NCBI RefSeq assembly: GCF_965218685.1
Contig: NZ_OZ244657.1
Coordinates: 434,001-498,000 of the forward strand
From: Thalassobius sp965218685
GTDB taxonomy: Bacteria; Pseudomonadota; Alphaproteobacteria; Rhodobacterales; Rhodobacteraceae
Direction of reading: 5' to 3'
DNA: 64,000 nucleotides
Part shown: in pieces, positions 50,749 to 58,467 of the stretch
Layout of the letters: every line of letters starts with the position of its first letter
How positions within the stretch are numbered: position 1 is the stretch's first letter
The notes under the pieces: generated by a model
Databases searched by the model: none
What the model saw: the letters and a program-made list of their open reading frames with translations, nothing else
Told to the model about the DNA's origin: nothing
Position numbers and translations under genes: made by a program

Positions 50749-52371
50749 ATGTTTGACGACAGATACACGCTGGCCTACCGGCTGTACCCCTACGAAAAAT
50801 CACCCGATCAGGACAAATCCGAGGCTGTCCGCCACCCGGTTGTCGTGATGGGCGGCGGCCCCATCGGCATCGCCACCGCGCTGGATCTGGGCCTGCAAGG
50901 CATCCCGGTTCTTGTGCTGGACGACCACGAAGGCGTGGGCATGGGCAGCCGTGCGATCTGTTTCGCCAAACGCTGTCTGGAAATCGCCGACCGTTATGGT
51001 TGCGGCGAGCCGATGCTGGACAAGGGTGTTGTCTGGAACCTGGGCAAAGTGTTCCACAAGGACGACAAGGTCTTTGAATTCAACCTGCTGCCGGAACAGG
51101 GCCATAAGTACCCTGCCTTTATCAATCTGCAGCAGCCCTACTATGAAAGTTTCCAGATCGAACGCCTGCGCGAGCTGCAAGCTCAGGGCGCGCCGATTGA
51201 AATTCGCGGCAAGAACCGCATCGACAATGTCGAGGTCAAAGACGACCATGTAGTGCTGGAGGTTTCCACACCGGATGGCCCCTATAAGATCGAGGCCGAC
51301 TGGCTGATCGGTTGTGACGGCGCCAGCTCGCCCCTGCGCGAGATGCTGGGCTATGACTTCACCGGCAAAGTGTTCCAGGACAGTTTCCTGATTGCCGACA
51401 TCAAGATGAAGGGCGACGTGGATTTCCCGACCGAGCGCTGGTTCTGGTTCGAGCCCAGCCATGGCGAGGGCGCCTCGATGCTGCTGCACAAACAGCCCGA
51501 TGACGTCTGGCGCGTGGACTTCCAGATCGGTTGGGATGTCGACCGCAAGGAAGAGATGAAAGAAGAAAACATCCGTCGCCGTCTGGATGCCTTCCTGGGT
51601 GGTGTCGAATATGACATGGTCTGGTCTTCGATTTACACGTTCCAGTGCAAGCGCATGGACAGTTTCCGCCACGGCCGCGTGTTCTTTGCTGGCGATGCCG
51701 CGCACCAGGTGTCACCCTTCGGTGCGCGTGGGGCCAACTCGGGCATGCAGGACGTCGATAACCTGGGCTGGAAACTGGGCCTGGTGATCAACGGCCAAGC
51801 CCCCGACAGCCTGCTGGACACATACAACAACGAGCGTATCCACGGCGCGGATGAAAACATCCTGAACTCGACCCGCTCCACCGATTTCATCACCCCGAAA
51901 TCCGGTATGTCCAAGCTGCTGCGCGACGCGGTGCTGAACCTGTCCGAGAAGTACGAATTCGCCCGTCCCATGGTGAACTCGGGGCGCCTGTCGGTGCCTT
52001 GCACCTATGATGGCTCGCCGCTGAATACCCCGGACGCGCTGAACGGCCCCGAGCGCACGCGGCCCGGATCGCCCTGCCCCGACGCGCCGCTGGGGGATGA
52101 ATTCCTGCTGTCCAAACTGGGCAACGAGTTCATTCTGCTGACCATCGACGCAGATGCGCCCGATGCGTTGGACGCAGACGGTGTCTCGATCAAACGTCTG
52201 GCCTTGTCGACCAAGGACGATGCCACCGGCGCCTTGGCCGAACGCTATCTGGGCGAGGCCAGTCAGGCCGTCTACCTGATCCGACCGGACCAGCACGTTG
52301 CCGCGCGCTTTGACAGCTATGACGAAACCAAAATCCGCGCTGCTCTGCGCCGCGCCATCGGTAAGGAGTAA
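50749..52371 (+). CDS. FAD-dependent aromatic monooxygenase (PheA/TfdB/MhpA class)
   Basis: A 540-residue class A flavoprotein hydroxylase. The FAD-binding GxGxxG reads VVVMGGGPIGIATALDLG, DWLIGCDGASSPLREMLG holds the DG motif, and VFFAGDAAHQVSPFGARGANSGMQDVDNLGWKL is the GD motif. With hmgA and fahA in the operon it is likely a hydroxylase that forms homogentisate, e.g. from 3- or 4-hydroxyphenylacetate, but related hydroxybenzoate and hydroxyphenylpropionate enzymes cannot be excluded. GGGAGGAG precedes the ATG at 50749. Confidence 0.88.
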   Translation: MFDDRYTLAYRLYPYEKSPDQDKSEAVRHPVVVMGGGPIGIATALDLGLQGIPVLVLDDHEGVGMGSRAICFAKRCLEIADRYGCGEPMLDKGVVWNLGKVFHKDDKVFEFNLLPEQGHKYPAFINLQQPYYESFQIERLRELQAQGAPIEIRGKNRIDNVEVKDDHVVLEVSTPDGPYKIEADWLIGCDGASSPLREMLGYDFTGKVFQDSFLIADIKMKGDVDFPTERWFWFEPSHGEGASMLLHKQPDDVWRVDFQIGWDVDRKEEMKEENIRRRLDAFLGGVEYDMVWSSIYTFQCKRMDSFRHGRVFFAGDAAHQVSPFGARGANSGMQDVDNLGWKLGLVINGQAPDSLLDTYNNERIHGADENILNSTRSTDFITPKSGMSKLLRDAVLNLSEKYEFARPMVNSGRLSVPCTYDGSPLNTPDALNGPERTRPGSPCPDAPLGDEFLLSKLGNEFILLTIDADAPDALDADGVSIKRLALSTKDDATGALAERYLGEASQAVYLIRPDQHVAARFDSYDETKIRAALRRAIGKE

Positions 52372-52376
52372 GCCTG

Positions 52377-52568
52377 ATGTCCGATCTGATCCTGACCCCG
52401 AACATCGACGGCGTAGATGATTTCTATGCTGAACTGATAGCCACCCACGAGGGCCTGAGCGACGCAGACAGCAACGCTTTGAACGCGCGCCTGGTGCTTA
52501 TCCTGGCCAACCACGTAGGTGACCGCGCGGTGCTAAGCGCCGCGATGCAGGCCGCCAAGGACGCCTGA
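52377..52568 (+). CDS. DUF2783 small protein
   Basis: A 63-residue acidic helical protein (MSDLILTPNIDGVDDFYAELIATHEGLSDADS as opening, then LNARLVLILANHVGDRAVL). From memory it is DUF2783, typically found directly after this type of FAD monooxygenase. It follows that gene after 5 bp and ends the operon. A partner or stabilising role for the monooxygenase is inferred from this linkage only. Confidence 0.8.
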   Translation: MSDLILTPNIDGVDDFYAELIATHEGLSDADSNALNARLVLILANHVGDRAVLSAAMQAAKDA

Positions 52569-52592
52569 GCACGCCTGCCTGCTTGACCTTTC

Positions 52593-52634
52593 AACACCCC
52601 GGTGATGGAATTTCCTTGCCGGGGTGTTTCGCTT
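52593..52634 (+). terminator. Terminator of the homogentisate operon
   Basis: A ten-bp perfect stem (AACACCCCGG with its complement) with a 16-base loop is followed by a T-containing run. Confidence 0.75.
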
Positions 52635-52663
52635 TCTGTTATTTAACATGTTAAGCGAACAGA
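52635..52663. promoter_or_regulatory. Nested palindrome upstream of the PLP decarboxylase gene
   Basis: A perfect 12-bp palindrome, TTAACATGTTAA (52643-52654), is flanked by a second inverted pair, TCTGTT and AACAGA (spacers of 2 and 3 bases). It lies 10 bp before the ATG and next to the AGGAGGG ribosome site, so a bound repressor would block transcription start or early elongation. Confidence 0.6.
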
Positions 52664-52673
52664 GGAGGGTCAG

Positions 52674-54089
52674 ATGAAGTGGAGCGAATTTCCCAAATGG
52701 GGTAAGTGGGCAGCCGACTGGGCCGCGAATTATCACGCTGGCCTGCGCAACCGCCCCGTGCGCGCCCAGACGCAACCCGGGGACGTGCTGAACGCCTTGC
52801 CGGTCAGCCCTCCGGACCAAGCGCAACCTATCGAGGATGTGATCGCCGATTTCGAGCGGATCGTCATGCCGGGCATCACCCACTGGCAGCATCCCCGCTT
52901 TTTCGCCTATTTCCCGTCGAACGCCTCGCCCGCCGCGGTTCTGGCCGACAACCTGGTCACCGCGATGGCGCCGCAATGCATGCTGTGGCAGACCTCGCCC
53001 GCCGCGACCGAGATGGAGACCCGCATGATGGACTGGCTACGCCAGGGGCTGGGCCTGCCTGACGGGTTTTCCGGTGTCATCCAGGATTCGGCATCCTCGG
53101 CCACGCTGGCTGCGGTGCTGGTGATGCGGGAACGCGCGCTGAACTGGGATGGCAACGCCAGCGGTCTGCCGGGCCAGAAACCGCTGCGAATCTATTGCTC
53201 GGACGAGGTGCACACCTCGGTGGATCGCGCCATTTGGGTTGCCGGTATCGGCCAGGCCAACCTGGTGCGCATCCCCACCCAAGGCCCGCTGCGCTCGATG
53301 AACATCAAAGCACTTGAGGCGCAAATCAAGGCCGATCTGGATGCTGGATATCTGCCCGCTGGCATCGTCGCCTGCGTGGGCGGCACCGGCACGGGCGCGT
53401 GTGATGACATTGCCGCAACCTGCGCCGTCGCGCAGAAATACAACATCTATACCCATGTAGACGCTGCTTGGGCGGGCTCGGCCATGATCTGCCCCGAGTA
53501 CCGCGATCTGTGGGAGGGCGTGAACCAAGCCGATTCCATCGTCTTCAACCCGCATAAATGGCTGGGGACGCAATTCGACCTGTCCGCTCATTTCGTCAAA
53601 TCTCCCGAGGCGCTGACACAGACTCTGGCCATCCAGCCTGAATACCTGAAAACCCACGGCGCTGACGGGATCATCAACTACTCGGAATGGAGCGTCCCCC
53701 TGGGGCGCCGTTTCCGTGCACTGAAACTGTGGTTCATGATCCGCGCCTACGGCTTGGATGGTCTGCGGCAGATGATCCGCAACCATGTGAACTGGTCACA
53801 GGATCTGGCTGAGAAACTGCGCGCCGCCCCGGATTTTGAGATCGTAACCGAACCCGTTCTGTCCCTGTTCACCTTCCGCTTCACACCCGAAGGACAGGAT
53901 GCCGATCAGGCCACGATGAACCTGCTGAACGCCATCAATGACGAAGGCCGCATCTACCTGACCCAAACCCGTACGCAAGGCAAACAGGTCATCCGTTTTC
54001 AGGCCGGTCAATTCGACTGCACGGCTGAAGATATCCAGTTCGCCTTTGACGTGATCATCGAAACCGCCAAATCCCTGAAGGACACCTGA
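52674..54089 (+). CDS. Group II PLP-dependent decarboxylase (aromatic-L-amino-acid decarboxylase family)
   Basis: A 471-residue fold-type I decarboxylase of the DDC/GAD/HDC group. HPRFFAYFPSNASPAAVLAD is the substrate-side loop, VGGTGTGACDDI and VDAAWAGSAMICPEYR follow, and the Schiff-base Lys295 sits in NPHKWLGTQFD. Family members decarboxylate DOPA, Trp, Tyr, Phe and, in plants, Ser. The first two dominate in bacteria, but the substrate is not certain. It has its own palindromic operator and leads the aldolase gene 1 bp later. Confidence 0.9.
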   Translation: MKWSEFPKWGKWAADWAANYHAGLRNRPVRAQTQPGDVLNALPVSPPDQAQPIEDVIADFERIVMPGITHWQHPRFFAYFPSNASPAAVLADNLVTAMAPQCMLWQTSPAATEMETRMMDWLRQGLGLPDGFSGVIQDSASSATLAAVLVMRERALNWDGNASGLPGQKPLRIYCSDEVHTSVDRAIWVAGIGQANLVRIPTQGPLRSMNIKALEAQIKADLDAGYLPAGIVACVGGTGTGACDDIAATCAVAQKYNIYTHVDAAWAGSAMICPEYRDLWEGVNQADSIVFNPHKWLGTQFDLSAHFVKSPEALTQTLAIQPEYLKTHGADGIINYSEWSVPLGRRFRALKLWFMIRAYGLDGLRQMIRNHVNWSQDLAEKLRAAPDFEIVTEPVLSLFTFRFTPEGQDADQATMNLLNAINDEGRIYLTQTRTQGKQVIRFQAGQFDCTAEDIQFAFDVIIETAKSLKDT

Positions 54090-54090
54090 C

Positions 54091-54858
54091 ATGCCTGCCA
54101 TCAAGAACCCGTTCAAGGCCGCTCTTTCCGACGGTAAAATGCAATACGGTTGTTGGTCCGGCTTTGCCGATCCCTTTGCGATCGAGGTGATGGGCACTGC
54201 TGGCTTCGACTGGCTGGTCATCGACGGAGAGCACGCCGCCAATGACATCCGTTCGATCATGGCGCAGCTGCAGGCGTTGCAGGGGTCCGCGTCTCATCCC
54301 GTGGTTCGTGTCCCTGTTGGCGAGGATTGGCTGATCAAACAAGTGCTGGACGCCGGTGCCCAAACCGTTCTGGTGCCCATGGTCGAAAGCGGCGCTCAGG
54401 CAGCGCAGCTGGTCCGCGCCATGCGTTACCCCCCCGAGGGCATCCGTGGTGTCGGAGCCACCATGGCTCGCGCATCGCGCTTCGGAGGGATCGCCGATTA
54501 CGTGAAGGTCGCCAATCAAGAGGTCTGCCTGCTGGTCCAGGTCGAAAGCCGCAAGGGCGTCGCGGCGCTGGACGACATACTGGCAGTGGACAATATTGAC
54601 GGTGTCTTCATCGGCCCCGCAGATCTGGCCGCTGATATGGGGCACCCTGGCAACGCGGCTCATCCTGAAGTCCGTGCGATGATCAGGGATCTGCTGGGGC
54701 GGATCGCGGCCTCGGACAAGGCAGCAGGCATTCTGTCCCCGGATGACAAAGTCGCGGCCGAGTATCGCGATTGGGGCGCTCAGTTCCTGGCCGTGGGTCT
54801 GGACGTGGTAATGCTGGCGCAGGCCGCGCGCGCCAAAGCCGCCCATTGGAAAGGTTAA
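54091..54858 (+). CDS. HpcH/HpaI-family aldolase
   Basis: A 255-residue class II metal-dependent aldolase. GCWSGFADPFAIEVMGTAGFDWLVIDGEHAANDI, VLVPMVESGAQAAQLVRAMRYPPEGIRGVG and VQVESRKGVAALDDI are the family segments that carry the Arg, Glu and Asp of the active site. Related enzymes cleave 4-hydroxy-2-oxo-acids such as HKHD. It is translationally close (1 bp) to the decarboxylase gene, an unusual pairing, and no partner hydratase is present. Confidence 0.9.
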   Translation: MPAIKNPFKAALSDGKMQYGCWSGFADPFAIEVMGTAGFDWLVIDGEHAANDIRSIMAQLQALQGSASHPVVRVPVGEDWLIKQVLDAGAQTVLVPMVESGAQAAQLVRAMRYPPEGIRGVGATMARASRFGGIADYVKVANQEVCLLVQVESRKGVAALDDILAVDNIDGVFIGPADLAADMGHPGNAAHPEVRAMIRDLLGRIAASDKAAGILSPDDKVAAEYRDWGAQFLAVGLDVVMLAQAARAKAAHWKG

Positions 54859-55031
54859 GGCCCGCGCTCTTCTTGGTGCCTGCAAACCGGCGGGCACGGC
54901 GTATGCGAGCGCCTATGGTGGCGCGGATCACACATTGCTTTGGGCAAGGTCAAATAATCCAGCAATGGGCATGACAAATCGCTACATGCGTCTGATAAAT
55001 AGGTGGACCTTACAACAGCCTGGATACAGTT

Positions 55032-56321
55032 ATGACCGAAACCCTTGTCCAGAAACGCGCGCGCCTTCTGGGGCCAAACCTGCCCACTTTTTACGAACAG
55101 CCCGTGCATCTGGTCAAAGGGCAAGGCCAATACCTGTGGGACGTCGATGGGCGCAAATATCTGGATTGCTATAACAATGTCCCTCATGTGGGGCATTGTC
55201 ACCCCAAGGTCGTGCAGGCAATCTGCGATCAGGCCGCCACGCTGAATACGCACACGCGCTATCTGCACGATGGGATCGTCGACTATGCCGAGCGTTTGAC
55301 GGCCACTTTTGACGACAGCCTGGACACGATGCTGATGACCTGCACCGGATCCGAGGCGAATGACGTTGCGCTTAGGATGGCGCAGGCAGTCACCGGCAAC
55401 ACCGGGATCATCGCCACCGATTTCACCTATCACGGCAATACTCTGGCGGTCAGCCAGCTTAGCCGCACCAAACCCCCCATCGGCGGCTATTGGGACAATA
55501 TGGCCTTCGTCCCCGCGCCCGACAGCTATCGCCCGTTGGGTGGTCAGGCGGGGATGGCGCATGCGCATGCCTTCGCAGCCGAGGTGCAGGCTCGAATCGA
55601 CGTGCTGCAGGAAAAGGGCCACGGCGTTTCGGCGCTGGTGATCTGCCCGTTTTTCGCCAACGAAGGCTTTCCCGATCTGCCAAAGGGCTGGCTGGCCCCC
55701 GCGATCAAAGCCGTTCGCGACGCCGGAGGCATCATCATCGCCGACGAGGTGCAACCCGGCTTCGGCCGTTTGGGCTCGCATTTCTGGGGGCACGAGCGGA
55801 TAGGCTTTACGCCAGAAATCGCCACCATCGGCAAACCTATGGCCAACGGTCACCCGGTTGGCGCGGTGATCGCCGGGCACGACACCATGGCGGCCTTCCG
55901 CAACGCTTTTGGCTATTTCAACACTTTCGGCGGTAACCCCGTGTCGATGGCCGCTTGCCTGGCCACGCTGGAAGTGATCGAGGGTGAAGGGCTGCAGCAG
56001 AACGCCGCCCAGGTTGGCGCCTATGCCAAGACCTGTCTGCAGGAACTGGCCGCGCAGCATGACTGTATCGGCGACGTACGCGGCGCGGGCCTGTTCTTTG
56101 GCGCCGAGATGGTTGTGGACCGCGCCCAGAAAATTCCAGCGCCCCTCTTTACCAAGCAAGTTGCCAATGAAATGCGCCAGCGCGGGGTGCTGCTGAACTT
56201 TCTTGGTCGTCATGGAAACGTGTTGAAGATGCGTCCTCCGATGGTGTTTACCCGTGAAAATGTGGACCAGATGATCTCGGCCTTGGACGAAGTTCTGGGC
56301 CAGGCCCGGGCCACCGCATGA
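55032..56321 (+). CDS. Class III PLP enzyme, possible amino-alcohol phosphate phospholyase
   Basis: A 429-residue class III aminotransferase-fold protein. YLWDVDGRKYLDCYNNVPHVGHCHPKVVQA opens the fold; TCTGSEANDVALRMA, TDFTYHGNTLAVSQLS and IIADEVQPGFGRLG follow, with Schiff-base Lys268 in IGKPMANGHPVGAV. YNNVPHVGHCHP is the pattern of the AGXT2L1/AGXT2L2 group, which are not transaminases but eliminate phosphate and ammonia from phosphoethanolamine or phosphohydroxylysine. The overlapping kinase gene supports that reading, but an ordinary transaminase is possible. Confidence 0.82.
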   Translation: MTETLVQKRARLLGPNLPTFYEQPVHLVKGQGQYLWDVDGRKYLDCYNNVPHVGHCHPKVVQAICDQAATLNTHTRYLHDGIVDYAERLTATFDDSLDTMLMTCTGSEANDVALRMAQAVTGNTGIIATDFTYHGNTLAVSQLSRTKPPIGGYWDNMAFVPAPDSYRPLGGQAGMAHAHAFAAEVQARIDVLQEKGHGVSALVICPFFANEGFPDLPKGWLAPAIKAVRDAGGIIIADEVQPGFGRLGSHFWGHERIGFTPEIATIGKPMANGHPVGAVIAGHDTMAAFRNAFGYFNTFGGNPVSMAACLATLEVIEGEGLQQNAAQVGAYAKTCLQELAAQHDCIGDVRGAGLFFGAEMVVDRAQKIPAPLFTKQVANEMRQRGVLLNFLGRHGNVLKMRPPMVFTRENVDQMISALDEVLGQARATA

Positions 56322-57253
56322 GCAACACGACAGCTATTCAGGCCGCCGCATTATGGGGCATCTCGGCGCAGAACCTGACCCTGGCCGCACGGCGCGAAAA
56401 TACCGTCTACAAAGCCCACAAAAACGGTATGGCCTATGCCCTGCGCCTGCACCGGCCGGGATACCGCACCAAGACCGAACTGCTGTCCGAGCTGCAGTGG
56501 ATGGAGGTTCTGGCGCTGAACGGCATGGACGTCCCCCTGCCCGAACCCACACTGGCTGGCACCCTGATTGACATGGTCGGCGACATCCCTGTTAGTCTGC
56601 TGTCCTGGATGCCCGGTGCGCCATCAGGCAGCGGGGACCGGCTGGACGTGGATGACCCACCGAATTTCGCCCGCGCGCTGGGACGTGCTCTGGCCCGGAT
56701 GCACGAGATCACGGACGACTGGACACCTCCGGCTGGGTTCTCGCGCCCATCGTGGGATCTGGACGGTCTGCTGGGCCCGCACCCCCTGTGGGGCCCGTTC
56801 TGGGAAAACCCCGACCTGACGCCGGACGAGGCAGAGCTGCTGCGGCACACCCGCGACAAGGCCCATGAAATGCTGGACAGGCTGCGCGCTGAACTGGACT
56901 TTGGCCTGATCCATGCTGACATCATCACCGAGAATGTGCTGACAGAGGGCAGCCGGGTGGGATTAATCGATTTTGACGACGGCGGCTGGGGCTTTCGGGC
57001 GTTTGAACTGGCGACCTTTCTGATGCGCTTTTTGGGCCATGCTGACTATGACGTACTGCGCGGGGCCCTGCTGGACGGTTATGCCCAGCGCGCCACGTTT
57101 GACCCCAAGATCATGGATTTCTTCATCCTGTTGCGCGCCCTGACTTATCCCGGATGGATCATCCCGCGCAGAAACGAACCCGGCGGGCGGGCACGCTCGT
57201 TACTGGCTGTTCGCACGGCGGTTCCATTGGCACGGGCTTTCCTGGCTGACTAG
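56318..57253 (+). CDS. APH-family phosphotransferase, possible amino-alcohol kinase
   Basis: A 311-residue kinase of the APH/choline kinase fold. The catalytic loop is FGLIHADIITENVL (H-x-D-x4-N) and the metal-binding D-x-D is LIDFDDGGWG. The N-lobe has YALRLHRPGYRTKTELLSELQWM (a VAIK-like Arg/Lys and Glu). AGPHD1/hydroxylysine kinase and homoserine kinase II are in this superfamily. Its ATG overlaps the stop of the class III PLP gene, so the two act together: phosphorylation, then elimination is the plausible order. Confidence 0.85.
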   Translation: MSNTTAIQAAALWGISAQNLTLAARRENTVYKAHKNGMAYALRLHRPGYRTKTELLSELQWMEVLALNGMDVPLPEPTLAGTLIDMVGDIPVSLLSWMPGAPSGSGDRLDVDDPPNFARALGRALARMHEITDDWTPPAGFSRPSWDLDGLLGPHPLWGPFWENPDLTPDEAELLRHTRDKAHEMLDRLRAELDFGLIHADIITENVLTEGSRVGLIDFDDGGWGFRAFELATFLMRFLGHADYDVLRGALLDGYAQRATFDPKIMDFFILLRALTYPGWIIPRRNEPGGRARSLLAVRTAVPLARAFLAD

Positions 57254-57336
57254 GTCGCAAAGAAAATGTGCCGGAACATCATTTGCCGCTTGCAGCGCCG
57301 CACGGCTTTTCCTAAAAGCGCGCTCACACCTAGAGT

Positions 57337-57411
57337 GCTCCGTTCGTCTATCGGTTAGGACGCCAGGTTTTCAACCTGGAAAGAGGGGTTCGATTCCCCT
57401 ACGGAGTACCA
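57337..57411 (+). tRNA. tRNA-Glu (anticodon UUC)
   Basis: A 75-nt cloverleaf including an encoded CCA. The acceptor stem is GCTCCGT/ACGGAGT (one G-T pair at the end), the D-arm has TCGGTTAGGA, and the anticodon stem CCAGG/CCTGG holds the loop TTTTCAA with TTC at 57370-57372. The T-arm is GGGGTTCGATTCCCC. It stands alone between the kinase and PagL genes; tRNA genes are frequent integration targets, but no integrase is nearby. Confidence 0.97.
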
Positions 57412-57523
57412 CTTTCCCGCTCGTTCCATCTGAAATGTCACAATCGCACCGCCGGTCTGCGTGCCGCAGGTGACATCAGGCCACATGTGGTGTAGCCATC
57501 TGTCATCAAGGACGGAGACCAGC

Positions 57524-58036
57524 ATGGACGGCACACTTGCAACCCTGTTCCTCGTGGCAGGCTTGACCGACATGACCATGAATTACTGCGATGACGGCTG
57601 TCTGGCCACGTCGCCTTTGGACGCGCGGATCGCTGTTTCCGCCGGCGAGGTCGAATTTCAGGGCAACCGCATCGCGAACGAGGTGTACCTGCGCTATGAC
57701 CTGCCCAAGAAATTCGGGCCCTTCCAGCCCGCCTTGGGTGTCTCGGTCACCGATGAAGGCAGCGTCTGGTTCGGCGCGGGCTCCAGCTGGACCTACAGCT
57801 TTGCCCAGGATCGCGGGTATGTGCAGCTGCACCTTATGCCCGGGGTTTACGGCAAGGGTGAAGGCCCTGATCTAGGCTCTGCGATCGAGTTCCGCTCGGG
57901 TGCCGAGATCGGTTTCGAGACCGCCAGCGGCGTGCGTATCGGTCTGTCCTATGATCACCGGTCCAACGCGGACACCGGGCGCATCAACCCAGGCCTTGAG
58001 ACCATCCAGCTGCGCGCCAGTTTCCCACTACGGTAA
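57524..58036 (+). CDS. PagL-type lipid A 3-O-deacylase
   Basis: A 170-residue beta-barrel-type outer membrane protein. The triad is readable: His145, Ser147 in YDHRSNAD and Glu159 in NPGLETIQL. The H+2 Ser and H+14 Glu spacing equals that of Pseudomonas PagL, and the C-terminal residues end in an aromatic-rich strand (RASFPLR). PagL removes the 3-O acyl chain of lipid A and thus modulates endotoxin. The N-terminus is only a weak signal sequence, so the true start could lie upstream (frame open to 57461). Confidence 0.85.
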   Translation: MDGTLATLFLVAGLTDMTMNYCDDGCLATSPLDARIAVSAGEVEFQGNRIANEVYLRYDLPKKFGPFQPALGVSVTDEGSVWFGAGSSWTYSFAQDRGYVQLHLMPGVYGKGEGPDLGSAIEFRSGAEIGFETASGVRIGLSYDHRSNADTGRINPGLETIQLRASFPLR

Positions 58037-58108
58037 CGACCTTGGTCGCGCTTGGCTGAGCGCCCGCCTGCAGTACTGTGACCTAAACGGATCACGGCAG
58101 AGCATCAC

Positions 58109-58456
58109 ATGTCAGAGCAACTGGAAAAAGTCATCGCAACCCCTGCGGCCGTCGCGCTGCTGGCTGAACTGCGCGCCGAACATGGTGACGTGGTGTTTCA
58201 GATGTCCGCCGGGTGCTGCGACGGTTCCGGGCCGATGGTTTACCGCAAGGGCGATGCTTATATCGGGTCGGGCGATGTGCAGCTGGGCGAGGTGGACGGC
58301 ACCCAGATCTGGGCCTCGCGCACGATTGCGACGCTGTGGGAAAACTCGCAACTGATCCTGGATACCGGCACCGGAAGCGGCAACGGCTTCAGCCTGGATA
58401 ACGGCCGCGATAAGCATTTCGTCACCCGGGCGCGCATTCTTTCGACGGACAGCTAA
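58109..58456 (+). CDS. DUF779 protein
   Basis: A 115-residue protein with LRAEHGDVVFQMSAGCCDGSGPMVYRKGD, the DUF779 Cys-Cys segment, and GTGSGNGFSLDNGRDKHFVTRARIL. DUF779 proteins are usually beside acetaldehyde dehydrogenase genes and may bind a metal or modify that enzyme; here no such gene is adjacent. It converges with the ArgE-like gene, 11 bp apart. Confidence 0.88.
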   Translation: MSEQLEKVIATPAAVALLAELRAEHGDVVFQMSAGCCDGSGPMVYRKGDAYIGSGDVQLGEVDGTQIWASRTIATLWENSQLILDTGTGSGNGFSLDNGRDKHFVTRARILSTDS

Positions 58457-58467
58457 CGCGGCAAGCG

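Noticed and set aside
57337..57411. tRNA-Glu as an integration site
   Set aside because: No integrase, no direct repeat of the tRNA 3' end and no composition change nearby, so there is no evidence of an island.
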